Source of the DNA: Pectinatus brassicae
GTDB lineage: Bacteria > Bacillota > Negativicutes > Selenomonadales > Selenomonadaceae
Direction: 5' to 3'
DNA length: 64,000 bases
NCBI RefSeq assembly: GCF_014201835.1
Contig: NZ_JACHFH010000011.1
Span: 1 to 64,000 of the forward strand
Shown in pieces: positions 15,737-23,822 of this stretch. Position 1 is the first letter of the stretch. Every line of letters begins with the position of its first letter. Under the pieces are notes generated by a model. The model worked only from the letters and a program-made list of their open reading frames with translations, searched no databases and was not told the origin of the DNA. Both the position numbers and the translations under genes were made by a program.

Positions 15737-15776
15737 TCTATAAATTTTATATATCAATTTAAATTCAACTTATGAA

Positions 15777-15824
15777 TTTATCCAAATCTGTTCTTTGAGG
15801 ATTTATTATATATTATTGGATAAA
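15777..15824. repeat. inverted repeat in the efp upstream region
   Basis: Nine-base arms TTTATCCAA and TTGGATAAA (15777-15785 and 15816-15824) flank 30 bases of AT-rich DNA just before the efp ribosome-binding site. It could form a leader hairpin or an operator; function unknown. Confidence 0.45.
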
Positions 15825-15858
15825 ATAAATGTAAATATTAATTGGAGGTTTATTTTTA

Positions 15859-16416
15859 ATGATTTCAAGCAGTGATTTTCGTACAGGCCTTACTTTGGAA
15901 TTTGACAATGGTGTATGGCAGATTGTTGACTTTCAGCATGTTAAACCGGGGAAAGGTGCCGCTTTTGTCCGTACAAAAATTAAAAATGTACAAACTGGTG
16001 CTGTAGTTGAACGTACTTTTAATCCAAATGAAAAATTACCAGCAGCTCATCTTGAAACCAATCAAATGCAATTCCTTTATGAAAATGATGGTATGTTTAC
16101 TTTCATGGACAATGAAACTTATGAACAAACAGAACTTAGCAAGGAACAATTGGGTGATGCCTTACGTTTCTTAAAAGAAAATATGGACATAAGCCTGCAG
16201 ACTTTTAAAGGCAAAATCATTGGTATTTCTTTGCCTAATTCTGTTGTCTTAGAAGTTATTGAATGTGAACCAAGCGTAAAAGGTGATACTGCAACTGGTG
16301 CTACCAAAATGGCTAAAGTGGAAACAGGTTATGAAGTACGCGTGCCGCTATTTATCAATGAAAATGACAAATTGCGTATTGATACCCGTACAGGTAATTA
16401 TATCGAACGTGCATAA
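15859..16416 (+). CDS. efp: elongation factor P
   Basis: A 185-residue EF-P with the three expected domains: the KOW-like N-terminal domain with the tip loop KPGKGAAF (the residue that is modified in many species), the central OB domain and the C-terminal domain ending VPLFINENDKLRIDTRTGNYIERA. It relieves ribosome stalling at proline runs. Start ATG with TGGAGG upstream; a strong terminator follows. No dedicated modification enzyme is adjacent. Confidence 0.97.
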   Translation: MISSSDFRTGLTLEFDNGVWQIVDFQHVKPGKGAAFVRTKIKNVQTGAVVERTFNPNEKLPAAHLETNQMQFLYENDGMFTFMDNETYEQTELSKEQLGDALRFLKENMDISLQTFKGKIIGISLPNSVVLEVIECEPSVKGDTATGATKMAKVETGYEVRVPLFINENDKLRIDTRTGNYIERA

Positions 16417-16427
16417 TAGCATAAAAA

Positions 16428-16470
16428 GCACATTAATTTATAATCTTATTATAAATTAATGTGCTTTTTT
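16428..16470 (+). terminator. intrinsic terminator after efp
   Basis: A 16-bp stem (16428-16443 with 16449-16464) with a five-base loop is followed by six T; A-rich sequence on the other side allows some activity on the opposite strand too. Confidence 0.9.
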
Positions 16471-16536
16471 GCTTATCTTATAAATATTATATTACTGTAA
16501 AATTAGTACAGAAATTGTAACTTTGTAATTTTTTTC

Positions 16537-16565
16537 TTGCGTTTAAAATTTGACAGGTGTATAAT
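16537..16565 (+). promoter_or_regulatory. promoter of ilvE
   Basis: TTGCGT at 16537-16542, a 17-bp spacer and TATAAT at 16560-16565. The start would fall near 16572, about 27 bases before the ATG at 16599. No T-box or leader peptide fits in this short leader. Confidence 0.65.
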
Positions 16566-16598
16566 GTATTCATTCTACAAATGATAGGGGATATTTAT

Positions 16599-17669
16599 AT
16601 GAACGAAGTAAATTTTGTACAAGCTAGTAATTTGAAAGAAAAACCCGATGTATCAAAAATTGGTTTTGGTACGCACTTCACTGATCATATGTTTGAAATG
16701 ACATATACAGAAGATAAAGGATGGCATAATCCACAGATTATCCCATTTAGCGATATAACTATCAGCCCGGCTAATGCGACTATTCATTATGGACAGGCAA
16801 TTTTTGAAGGTATGAAAGCCTTTAGACAAGGTGATAAAGTAGTTATCTTCCGCCCACTCGATCATTTAAATCGCTTAAATAATTCGGCTCGTATTTTAGA
16901 TATACCTCAGGTAGATGTAGAACTAGTACATACTGCGTTAAAAAAACTTATTGAAATAGAAAAAGCATGGGTTCCAGCACAGCGCGGACAAAGCTTATAT
17001 ATTCGTCCTTTCATCTATGCTGATGACGGATTTTTAGGTGTAAGTGTTGGGAAATCATATAAATTATATATAATTTTATCACCAGTTGCAGCTTATTATT
17101 CACATGGTTTTTCACCAGTTAAAATTATGGTTGAAGATACTTATGTACGTGCAACTCAAGGTGGATTAGGCGAAGCTAAAACACCGGCTAATTATGCTGC
17201 CAGTCTTCATGCCGGACTTGTTGCTCACAAAAAAGGCTATGATCAGACTTTATGGCTCGATGGTGTTGAACGTAAATATATTGAAGAAGTAGGATCCATG
17301 AATATCCTCTTTAAAATTAATGGTGAAATCGTAACGCCGGAACTAGATGGCAGTATTTTAAGCGGTATAACCCGCCGTACAGTACTGCAGGTCGCTAAAG
17401 AATGGGGTTATCCTGTTTCTGAACGCCGTATTTCCATTGATGAAGTTAAAGATGCTTACAAAAACGGAACTCTGGAAGAAGTGTTTGGCTCCGGAACAGC
17501 TGCTGTAATTTCGCCTGTAGGTGTTCTTGGCTATAAAGGCGAAGACATGGTAATCAACGATGGTAAAATAGGTCCATTTGCACAAAAAATGTTTGATTAT
17601 GTAACAGGTGTTCAATGTGGTGCCGAAAAAGACATCCATAACTTTACGGAAGTAGTAGCTGAAGTTTAA
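16599..17669 (+). CDS. ilvE: branched-chain amino acid aminotransferase
   Basis: A 356-residue class IV PLP enzyme of the type II BCAT branch. Landmarks: HYGQAIFEGMKAFR, RPLDHLNRLNNSARIL, LYIRPFIYADDGFLGVSVG, GGLGEAKTPANYAASL, DGVERKYIEEVGSMNILF (PLP lysine region) and EVFGSGTAAVISPVG. It transaminates valine, leucine and isoleucine. The open frame extends to 16557, but AGGGGAT precedes the ATG at 16599 and homologues start there. Single gene with its own promoter and terminator. Confidence 0.95.
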   Translation: MNEVNFVQASNLKEKPDVSKIGFGTHFTDHMFEMTYTEDKGWHNPQIIPFSDITISPANATIHYGQAIFEGMKAFRQGDKVVIFRPLDHLNRLNNSARILDIPQVDVELVHTALKKLIEIEKAWVPAQRGQSLYIRPFIYADDGFLGVSVGKSYKLYIILSPVAAYYSHGFSPVKIMVEDTYVRATQGGLGEAKTPANYAASLHAGLVAHKKGYDQTLWLDGVERKYIEEVGSMNILFKINGEIVTPELDGSILSGITRRTVLQVAKEWGYPVSERRISIDEVKDAYKNGTLEEVFGSGTAAVISPVGVLGYKGEDMVINDGKIGPFAQKMFDYVTGVQCGAEKDIHNFTEVVAEV

Positions 17670-17675
17670 TTAAAC

Positions 17676-17726
17676 ATATAGCAAAAGAGGCATCTGATAA
17701 ATTAATCAGACGCCTCTTTTGCTATA
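17676..17726. terminator. bidirectional terminator between ilvE and rpmA
   Basis: A stem of about 22 bp (atatagcaaaagaggc... and complement, one mismatch) with a short loop; A/T runs inside the stem base allow use from both sides. Confidence 0.8.
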
Positions 17727-17727
17727 T

Positions 17728-17760
17728 AAAAAAAAGCAGGGATTAAATCCCCGCTTTTTT
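17728..17760 (-). terminator. intrinsic terminator of the rplU-prp-rpmA operon
   Basis: On the minus strand a GCGGGGA/TCCCTGC stem (one G-U pair) with a five-base loop is followed by a T-run; the stop codon of rpmA lies immediately upstream. Confidence 0.8.
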
Positions 17761-18037
17761 ATTCAGCGTAAACGCTGATTTGTCTTTTATAACGACCGTT
17801 GCGTTCAAAAGCAACTTTACCGCTAACTTTTGCAAATAAAGTATCATCTTTACCGATGCCTACGTTAGCACCTGGATGAAAATGAGTACCTCTTTGACGT
17901 ACTAAGATACTTCCAGCTGAAACAACAGTTCCAGCCTGTTCTTTAACGCCTAGACGCTTGGATTGGCTATCACGACCATTACGTGTACTACCAACACCTT
18001 TTTTATGTGCGAAAAGCTGTAAATCAAAATTAAACAT
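17759..18037 (-). CDS. rpmA: 50S ribosomal protein bL27 with cleavable N-terminal extension
   Basis: A 92-residue bL27. It begins [24 protein letters not shown]: the first nine residues are the Firmicute-specific extension that Prp protease removes after Phe9 so that the mature N-terminus can reach the peptidyl-transferase centre. The protease gene lies directly upstream in the operon with no gap. Confidence 0.97.
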   Translation of the reverse strand: MFNFDLQLFAHKKGVGSTRNGRDSQSKRLGVKEQAGTVVSAGSILVRQRGTHFHPGANVGIGKDDTLFAKVSGKVAFERNGRYKRQISVYAE

Positions 18038-18364
18038 TCAATTCACCCCCTGCTTATTTGAAATAGTGACGAATTTTGAATACTTTTTTTCTATTTCTGC
18101 AAAGCCTAAAATAGCCACAGAAAAAACTGCTTCTGTAAGATCACTAGGTGAATCTTGCAGCTGTAATTTTAAGCATCCTGATTTAACGTCATAATCAACA
18201 TTTGAATGTAAATGTTGAACTAAACTCAAAATAACTGATTGAGCTAGAGCCGATACGGCAGAACAAACAATGTCCTCACCATACGCTCCGGCACCAGCAT
18301 GACCTTTTATCGAAAAGCCTTCGATTTTATTGTCATTTTGGTGCATAATAACAATTTTAATCAT
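18038..18364 (-). CDS. prp: ribosomal-processing cysteine protease Prp (YsxB)
   Basis: A 108-residue DUF464 protein. The catalytic pair is His22 (KGHAG) and Cys34 (EDIVCSAVSAL). Prp trims the N-terminal extension of bL27; both the substrate sequence and the enzyme are present here, between rplU and rpmA as in Bacillus and Staphylococcus. Its start overlaps the rplU stop by one base and it directly abuts rpmA, so translation is probably coupled. Confidence 0.95.
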   Translation of the reverse strand: MIKIVIMHQNDNKIEGFSIKGHAGAGAYGEDIVCSAVSALAQSVILSLVQHLHSNVDYDVKSGCLKLQLQDSPSDLTEAVFSVAILGFAEIEKKYSKFVTISNKQGVN

Positions 18365-18675
18365 TATGCTTCAATTTTTTCGATAGTTATTTTTGTAAAT
18401 GGTTGACGATGTCCTTGACGACGACGATAGTTTGATTTAGCTTTGTATTTGAAAATCAAGATTTTTTTAGCTTTATCTTGTTTTTCTACTTTAGCAGTGA
18501 TTTTAGCGCCTTCAACAACTGGAGTACCAATTTTAACATCTGCATCATTAACAACTGTTAATACTTCATCAAATGTTACAGTAGCACCTTCTTCAACCGC
18601 AAGCTTCTCAACAATAACAGTATCTCCTTCGGAAACACGATATTGTTTGCCGCCTGTTTTAAAAATAGCGTACAT
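18364..18675 (-). CDS. rplU: 50S ribosomal protein bL21
   Basis: A 103-residue bL21: [25 protein letters not shown] at the start and [22 protein letters not shown] near the end, both typical. First gene of the rplU-prp-rpmA operon. The leader upstream (18676-18780) appears to be the structured L21 leader, suggesting autogenous control. Confidence 0.97.
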   Translation of the reverse strand: MYAIFKTGGKQYRVSEGDTVIVEKLAVEEGATVTFDEVLTVVNDADVKIGTPVVEGAKITAKVEKQDKAKKILIFKYKAKSNYRRRQGHRQPFTKITIEKIEA

Positions 18676-18780
18676 TCTTATTACACCTACCTCTTTATAT
18701 ACTCGCCAGCTACGGTTAGCAAAAGCTATTTTGACCTCACTGTGCGGTTGATAAGCCGTCTACGACAAACTTATACTTGA
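18676..18780 (-). promoter_or_regulatory. probable L21 leader RNA
   Basis: The 5' UTR of rplU on the minus strand contains AGACGGCTTATCAACCGC followed by AGTGAGGTCAAAATAGC and an AGCTTTTGCTAACCGTAGCTGGCGAG segment, resembling the conserved L21 leader of Firmicutes that lets bL21 control its own operon. A TTGACA box lies further up at 18807-18812 (minus strand). Assigned from position and recalled consensus, not from a covariance search. Confidence 0.65.
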
Positions 18781-18825
18781 TAAGTTTAGCATAAATAATA
18801 TATTGATGTCAATAAATAATATATG

Positions 18826-19743
18826 TTATTGTTCATCATCTTCGATTATTTCATCTTCCGGATCGATGGCAAGGTCATCGATTAGTTCCTGAGGTAAAAC
18901 GTTTTTCATCGTAAAGCCGCGACCAGCGACATCTGATGTATCTGATATTATCATAAAAGCGCTGGGATCTAAGGCATAAACAATCGATTTAATTTTACCG
19001 ACCTGAGTAAGACTGACAACGACAAACATCACTTTTTTGGGCTGACGGGTAAATGCACCTTCTCCATGAAAAAAAGTAACACCACGATTAAGATACTGCA
19101 TAATAAGCGGGGCCATTCTCTCCACCTGCGGTGACATTATAGTTATGGATTTTTTTCGATTAAAGCCAGCTACAACTTTATTGGTTATTTCACCAGAGAC
19201 ATACATTGCTATTAATGTAAATAACCCTGTTTTAAAGTTAAATATAAGTACCCCGATTAAAACTACTACCAAATTTAAGAAAAAAATAGCCGTGCCTACA
19301 TCAAAGGAATAATATTTTTTGATAACCGCACCGATAACATCAAGACCGCCGGTATTTGATACAGCTCGAAAAATAAGGCCATAACCAATACCACCAAGCA
19401 CGCCGCCAAAAATAGAGCAAAGCATCCTATCATCTACTAAATTGTAACTGCCTAAAAACCTAGTGGCATCTACACAGACGGAAAATAATACCATACCTAC
19501 TATGGTATCAACGGCATAGAGTTTACCGAAAACCTTATACGCTATATAGACAATAGGTATATTATAAACAATTAACTGAACCCCAATCGGCAGTTTAAAT
19601 AAATAATATAACATCATTGCTATCCCGCTAAGACCACCTGATAGTAACTGGGCTGGTATTAAAAAAATATTCATGGCAATACCACCTAACAGGCAGCCAA
19701 CAAAAATTTGCAGATAGCGTTTAAAGTGAGCAGTAAATAACAA
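18826..19743 (-). CDS. YitT-family membrane protein (DUF161 + DUF2179)
   Basis: A 305-residue protein with five to six transmembrane segments in the first 200 residues (GGIAMNIFLIPAQLLSGGLSGIAMMLYY is a typical block) and a soluble C-terminal DUF2179 domain (about 205-290), ending in an acidic tail. Function of the family is not established; it occurs widely in Firmicutes, often in several copies. Monocistronic on the minus strand. Confidence 0.88.
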   Translation of the reverse strand: MLFTAHFKRYLQIFVGCLLGGIAMNIFLIPAQLLSGGLSGIAMMLYYLFKLPIGVQLIVYNIPIVYIAYKVFGKLYAVDTIVGMVLFSVCVDATRFLGSYNLVDDRMLCSIFGGVLGGIGYGLIFRAVSNTGGLDVIGAVIKKYYSFDVGTAIFFLNLVVVLIGVLIFNFKTGLFTLIAMYVSGEITNKVVAGFNRKKSITIMSPQVERMAPLIMQYLNRGVTFFHGEGAFTRQPKKVMFVVVSLTQVGKIKSIVYALDPSAFMIISDTSDVAGRGFTMKNVLPQELIDDLAIDPEDEIIEDDEQ

Positions 19744-20160
19744 TTGTAACCCTCCATAAATATATAATTACATTTCAAATATAACACATTTTTTATTATA
19801 TTTATATCTCTAAAAACATATTTACGATAAAATGTTGTATATATTTATAATTGGGATACCAGTTGATGAGTTTTCCAAAATATGTGCTGGACAGTTTTCA
19901 ATACATACATTAGAATGGATACATTTTTCTTCGTCAATTTCAATTAATTTCATAATAAAGCACTTCCTTATATAATATATTTTTATTATATGTTTTTACT
20001 GAAAAATAAGTAAGTACGCACTTTAAAGATAGGTACTATCTTAACAGAGAGCGTTAGTGGAAATTTGCTACATGATAATATACTGCTTTATTAGAAAAAC
20101 TTTAACTTTTACAATAATAAGAAGGAACTACAGTCATTTACTAAAAAAATATAGTTATAT
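19744..20160. other. intergenic region with a gene remnant and a possible operator
   Basis: Apart from the ferredoxin-like fragment at 19822-19953 there is no gene. At 20013-20037 lies AGTAC-N15-GTACT, an inverted repeat within a GTACGCAC.../...GGTACTATC context reminiscent of sites bound by HxlR-type regulators that often control nitroreductase genes. The controlled gene seems to be lost. Confidence 0.4.
19822..19953 (-). pseudogene. truncated ferredoxin-like N-terminal fragment (43 codons)
   Basis: The ORF starts ATG at 19953 with AAGGAAG upstream and encodes MKLIEIDEEKCIHSNVCIENCP and then about 20 unrelated residues before TAA. The cysteine pattern Cx5C-x3-CP resembles the first cluster-binding stretch of a ferredoxin or ferredoxin-nitroreductase fusion, but one cysteine of the usual CxxCxxC is missing and the second cluster is absent. 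Most likely the 5' end of a deleted gene that keeps its ribosome-binding site; a functional microprotein cannot be excluded. Confidence 0.55.
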
Positions 20161-20185
20161 AGTTTATAAAAATTAATAAAAACTA

Positions 20186-20286
20186 TTGACAAAAACAATT
20201 GTAAAATATATAATCAATAACATCATACGTAAAGGCAGCGTAGCCTACACGCAGGGAATCCCCTGCATGTAGACTACGCTTTTTTT
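20186..20286 (+). promoter_or_regulatory. amtB leader: consensus promoter followed by a strong terminator and an ANTAR-like hexaloop
   Basis: Perfect promoter: TTGACA 20186-20191, 17 bp, TATAAT 20209-20214. Transcripts would begin near 20221 and meet an intrinsic terminator at once (20237-20256 with 20261-20280, 18 of 20 pairs, then seven T). A small hairpin TACGT/A(G)CGTA (20226-20242, one bulged G) encloses AAAGGC, with A1 and G4, and overlaps the terminator's 5' arm. This is a likely antitermination switch for amtB-glnK, or the source of a short RNA of about 65 bases. No P1 hairpin fits before it, so the ANTAR assignment is weaker than for leader B. Confidence 0.5.
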
Positions 20287-20430
20287 ATTGTAATAAATTT
20301 GTAAAAGAATATATTTCGCTAAACTATCGTAAAACAAAAAATTAAAAGGTAATTATAAATAATATATCCAGTATTGCTTATATTATGATAGTAACTTCTT
20401 TTACGCGATGAGAGAAAGGAACGATTTTGT

Positions 20431-21801
20431 ATGAAAAAACATTGGTCTGTATTTTTAACAACATTTATGTCGCTGTTATTAGCGTCACCGGTAGCTTTTG
20501 CTGCTAGCCCTGCTCCACAAGTTAATGCTGGAGATACAGCATGGGTATTGATAAGTGCTGCATTAGTTTTTATTATGACTCCAGGCCTTGGTTTTTTCTA
20601 TGGCGGTATGGTCAGAAGTAAAAATGTATTAGCAACAATAATGCACAGTTTCTTTATTGTTGGCATGATATCAGTTGAATGGATTATTTTAGGTTATTCA
20701 ATGGCTTTTGGCGATGATTCAGCAGGACTTATTCCTGGTGTTATTGGCTCACTAAGTAAAATAGGTTTGGCAGGCACAGCTGGACAAATCGTTTCTGGTA
20801 CATCAATTCCTGAATTAGCCTTTGTTATCTTCCAATGTATGTTTGCTGTTATTACTCCAGCACTTATTACTGGAGCTTTTGCTGAAAGAGTTCGCTTTAA
20901 AGCATATGCATTGTTTACGTTATTATGGTCAATATTTATCTATAACCCAATGGCTCATATGGTATGGGGCGGCGGTAAATTATTTGCTCTAGGAGCACTT
21001 GATTTTGCTGGTGGTTTAGTTATTCATATTCTTTCCGGGGTTTCTGGTCTTACCTTATGCTTATTGATTGGAAAAAGACGTGGTTATGGCAAATTGCCAA
21101 TCCTGCCACATCACTTGCCAATGACAGTTTTAGGTGCTGCACTTTTATGGTTTGGCTGGTTTGGTTTTAACGCTGGTAGTGCACTTGGTGCCAATGAATT
21201 AGCAGCTAATGCTTTTGTTACTACTCAGGCGGCTGCCGCAATGGCAACAGTATCATGGGTTGTTTGTGAATGGCTGCATAATGGTAAACCTACTATTTTA
21301 GGTGCAGCTTCCGGCTGTGTAGCAGGTCTTGTTGCTATAACTCCTGCCGCAGGTTTTGTTGCTCCGATACCGGCAGTTATCATCGGTCTTGTTGGTGGTG
21401 CAATATGTTACTTTGCTGTTGCTGTATTAAAAGCAAAATGTGGTTATGATGATTCACTTGATGCTTTTGGGGTTCATGGTATTGGTGGTACTTGGGGAGC
21501 TATTGCTACTGGTTTATGGGCATCTACCGCAGTAAATCCAGCAGGTGTTAATGGATTGTTCTATGGCAACGGTGGTTTGTTGGTTGCTCAGATAATTTCT
21601 ATAATCGTCGCTTATTTATTAGGTGGTATAGGTTCTTTTGTTCTCTTTAAGATTGTAAATGCTATTACAACCTTTAGAGCAGATGAAGAAGAAGAAACAT
21701 CCGGTATTGATATTGTGGAACATGGCGAACGTGCTTATTCTCAATCTATAATGACTGGTGAATCATTGGGTCTGCCTAATGAATTTAATAAAATGAATTA
21801 A
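20431..21801 (+). CDS. amtB: ammonium transporter AmtB
   Basis: A 456-residue Amt/Rh channel with an N-terminal signal-like hydrophobic segment ending AFAASP, then eleven membrane helices. Diagnostic stretches: VFIMTPGLGFFYGGMVRSKN, FAERVRFKAYALF, YNPMAHMVWGGG, LTLCLLIGKRRGYG, LWFGWFGFNAGSALGAN and DAFGVHGIGGTWGAIATGLWA (with the pore His pair region). It imports ammonium/ammonia. It is followed 64 bases later by a P-II gene, the classical amtB-glnK pair, and preceded by a terminator leader. Confidence 0.97.
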   Translation: MKKHWSVFLTTFMSLLLASPVAFAASPAPQVNAGDTAWVLISAALVFIMTPGLGFFYGGMVRSKNVLATIMHSFFIVGMISVEWIILGYSMAFGDDSAGLIPGVIGSLSKIGLAGTAGQIVSGTSIPELAFVIFQCMFAVITPALITGAFAERVRFKAYALFTLLWSIFIYNPMAHMVWGGGKLFALGALDFAGGLVIHILSGVSGLTLCLLIGKRRGYGKLPILPHHLPMTVLGAALLWFGWFGFNAGSALGANELAANAFVTTQAAAAMATVSWVVCEWLHNGKPTILGAASGCVAGLVAITPAAGFVAPIPAVIIGLVGGAICYFAVAVLKAKCGYDDSLDAFGVHGIGGTWGAIATGLWASTAVNPAGVNGLFYGNGGLLVAQIISIIVAYLLGGIGSFVLFKIVNAITTFRADEEEETSGIDIVEHGERAYSQSIMTGESLGLPNEFNKMN

Positions 21802-21865
21802 AATTTTGCTACAGTTTCTGTTATAATATAGAAAAGAATAAATATAATTTTAGGGGGTAAGTAAA

Positions 21866-22228
21866 ATGTCTAAAATTACAAAAATAGAAATTATAACCCG
21901 TGCTAATAAATTAGAAGAATTAAAAAGTGCTTTAAATAGCATTGGGGTTGAAGGGATGACCGTTATTCCTGTTTATGGCTGTGGTCTGCAGAAGGGACAT
22001 AAGGAAGTATATCGTGGTCGTGAATATTCGATAAACCTTGTTCCAAAGATAAAATTAGAAACAATTGTTTGTGATGTCCCAGTCGATCAAGTATTGTCAG
22101 TGGCACAAAAAGTTTTGTGTACTGGACAGGTTGGTGACGGAAAAATATTCGTGTCAACAATTGATAATGCCATGCGTATACGTACAGGTACACAGGGAAC
22201 TAAGGCTATTACTGATAACGAAGCATAA
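21866..22228 (+). CDS. glnK: nitrogen regulatory protein P-II (GlnK-type)
   Basis: A 120-residue P-II protein: start KITKIEIITRANKLEELKSAL, T-loop with Tyr54 (RGREYSINLVPK) and C-terminal VGDGKIFVSTIDNAMRIRTG. P-II trimers bind ATP/ADP and 2-oxoglutarate and plug AmtB. The T-loop tyrosine is kept, but no uridylyltransferase gene is in view. RBS AGGGGG precedes the ATG. Confidence 0.95.
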   Translation: MSKITKIEIITRANKLEELKSALNSIGVEGMTVIPVYGCGLQKGHKEVYRGREYSINLVPKIKLETIVCDVPVDQVLSVAQKVLCTGQVGDGKIFVSTIDNAMRIRTGTQGTKAITDNEA

Positions 22229-22235
22229 TAGATAT

Positions 22236-22285
22236 AAAAAGGCTTGATACATGCTGATAATTTGCATGTATCAAGCCTTTTTTTA
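22236..22285 (+). terminator. intrinsic terminator after glnK
   Basis: Stem AAAAGGCTTGATACATGC and complement, about 18 bp with a nine-base loop, followed by a T-run; it can serve the convergent Crp/Fnr gene also. Confidence 0.88.
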
Positions 22286-22317
22286 TAAAGTATTTGGCTA
22301 TAATATCAGATAAAATT

Positions 22318-23010
22318 TTATCTCATCAAATTTTCTTTAAGTAAATCAACGGAGATTATTTTAAATGAATTTTTATAATAATCAATTATTCCAAGGCTTT
22401 TCATCGTAGCCAGTTCTCTACACATAGAAGTACGTGAGACATTTAGATACTCTGCTAATTCATTACGATTTAGGCTGATAGCAAAAATAAGACTGTTACG
22501 TTTATTTGATTCAGCTAAAAGAAATGTAGCGAGTTTTTCACGTAACCCTTTTAGCATTAAAAGCTCCATTTTCCGATTCAAGTAATAATTTTTTTCACCT
22601 AATAAAAGCATCATGTTTTTGATTAATTGAACATGAAATCCGCAGGAATTACTACATGTTTTGATTATTTTATCGAAAGGGATAAATAATACTGTTGAAT
22701 TTTGTTTTGTTCGTACTGTAATTGGCGAAATATGTTTTTTTGTACAGGCTATTCCTTCTGCAAAAATATCAGCGGGACTAAGGTAGTCCATGATATATCG
22801 GGTACCTACTAAATCTTCCTTGATGAGTTCTATAGAACCAGAAATTAAAATTCCTATGTAATTTATTTCATCTCCAGCAAAAAATATATATTCATCACGT
22901 TTAAACTTTTTGGTAAATGAATTAACGCACGATAATAAGCTTTTAAATTCACTTTCACCAATATTTTCAAATAATGTGCATCTTGATAAAACTGAGTAAA
23001 CTTCATCCAT
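22318..23010 (-). CDS. Crp/Fnr-family transcriptional regulator, probable nitrosative-stress (hcp) regulator
   Basis: A 230-residue protein with a cyclic-nucleotide-type beta-barrel sensor domain (about 15-120) and a C-terminal winged HTH (about 150-225; NRNELAEYLNVSRTSMCRELATMKSLGIIDYY). It has several cysteines, some of which might hold a cofactor. The open frame reaches 23073, but AAGGGAG precedes the ATG at 23010. It is divergent from a cupin gene and from hcp, so HcpR-like control of hydroxylamine reductase in response to NO is likely by context. Confidence 0.85.
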   Translation of the reverse strand: MDEVYSVLSRCTLFENIGESEFKSLLSCVNSFTKKFKRDEYIFFAGDEINYIGILISGSIELIKEDLVGTRYIMDYLSPADIFAEGIACTKKHISPITVRTKQNSTVLFIPFDKIIKTCSNSCGFHVQLIKNMMLLLGEKNYYLNRKMELLMLKGLREKLATFLLAESNKRNSLIFAISLNRNELAEYLNVSRTSMCRELATMKSLGIIDYYKNSFKIISVDLLKENLMR

Positions 23011-23248
23011 AACTGTGTCTCCCTTAAAATAATATATAAAAAATGTAGCAGTAGCTACAAAAAAAGTCAACAACTTCTATTATAATTACAGCAGAAAGAG
23101 CAAGCAGAAAAAATGCTCTGAGGTCGTTAAATATTCTAAATGCGGTTTTTATAGAAATTTTACATGAATAGTTTAAATATGTTCTACTTCTATATTAAAA
23201 GTTTTTAGAATAAAGCTGTTTATAATTTTTAAGAATGGAGAAAATGAT
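23011..23248. promoter_or_regulatory. divergent intergenic region between the Crp/Fnr regulator and the cupin gene
   Basis: 238 bases, strongly AT-rich. A hairpin AGAGCA/TGCTCT around 23096-23120 has no T-run after it. A Crp/Fnr-type site probably lies here but I cannot point to a convincing palindrome. Confidence 0.35.
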
Positions 23249-23581
23249 ATGGCCGAAATTATGAAAAATATTAAAAAAGCTGAAATCATCAATCTCAAAG
23301 ACCAAATATCGTATCAGGAAGGTCAAATTATTAGTAAAACACTGATACAAAATTCAGCAGTTAGTATAACAATTTTTTCGTTTGATAAAGGTGAAGAAAT
23401 TGGTTCTCATGAATCTGCTGGAGATGCTTTTGTCACCTGCTTAGATGGAGTTGGAAAAATTACCATTGACGGTAGTGATTATGAATTGCATGAGGGTGAA
23501 TCAATTGTAATGCCTGCAAAACTTCCACATGCAGTATATAGTCAGGAACAGTTTAAGATGTTATTGACTGTAGTTTTTTAA
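23249..23581 (+). CDS. small cupin-domain protein
   Basis: A 110-residue single-domain cupin: ISITIFSFDKGEEIGSHESAGDAFVTCLDG (motif 1, with His and Glu) and ITIDGSDYELHEGESIVMPAKLPHAVYS (motif 2, with His). Metal-binding beta-barrel of unknown activity; related small cupins accompany hcp and other nitrosative or redox-stress genes. RBS GGAG before the ATG. hcp follows on the same strand after about 240 bases. Confidence 0.85.
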   Translation: MAEIMKNIKKAEIINLKDQISYQEGQIISKTLIQNSAVSITIFSFDKGEEIGSHESAGDAFVTCLDGVGKITIDGSDYELHEGESIVMPAKLPHAVYSQEQFKMLLTVVF

Positions 23582-23748
23582 CATAACTTCTTAAACTATT
23601 AACAGGAAAATGTAAAAAAATATAGAAATACTATCAAAAGAATGTTTATGATGTTTTCGATGAATTATATATCATTTGAATAATTTTAATTTTCCCACTA
23701 TATTTCAGCATCTATCAATAAAGTTAGATGAATGGTTATACCAAAAAT

Positions 23749-23786
23749 ACCGGTGCACTTTAATTAATAGTTGTAAATGCACCAGT
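23749..23786 (+). other. hairpin in the hcp leader
   Basis: ACCGGTGCACTTTA pairs with TAAATGCACCAGT (two mismatches), followed by GTTTTAA. It lies 37 bases before the hcp start. It resembles a weak terminator or an mRNA stabiliser; it might also be the end of the cupin transcript. Confidence 0.45.
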
Positions 23787-23822
23787 TTTAATAAGAATAT
23801 TATTTTAAGGAGGATTTTTTCT

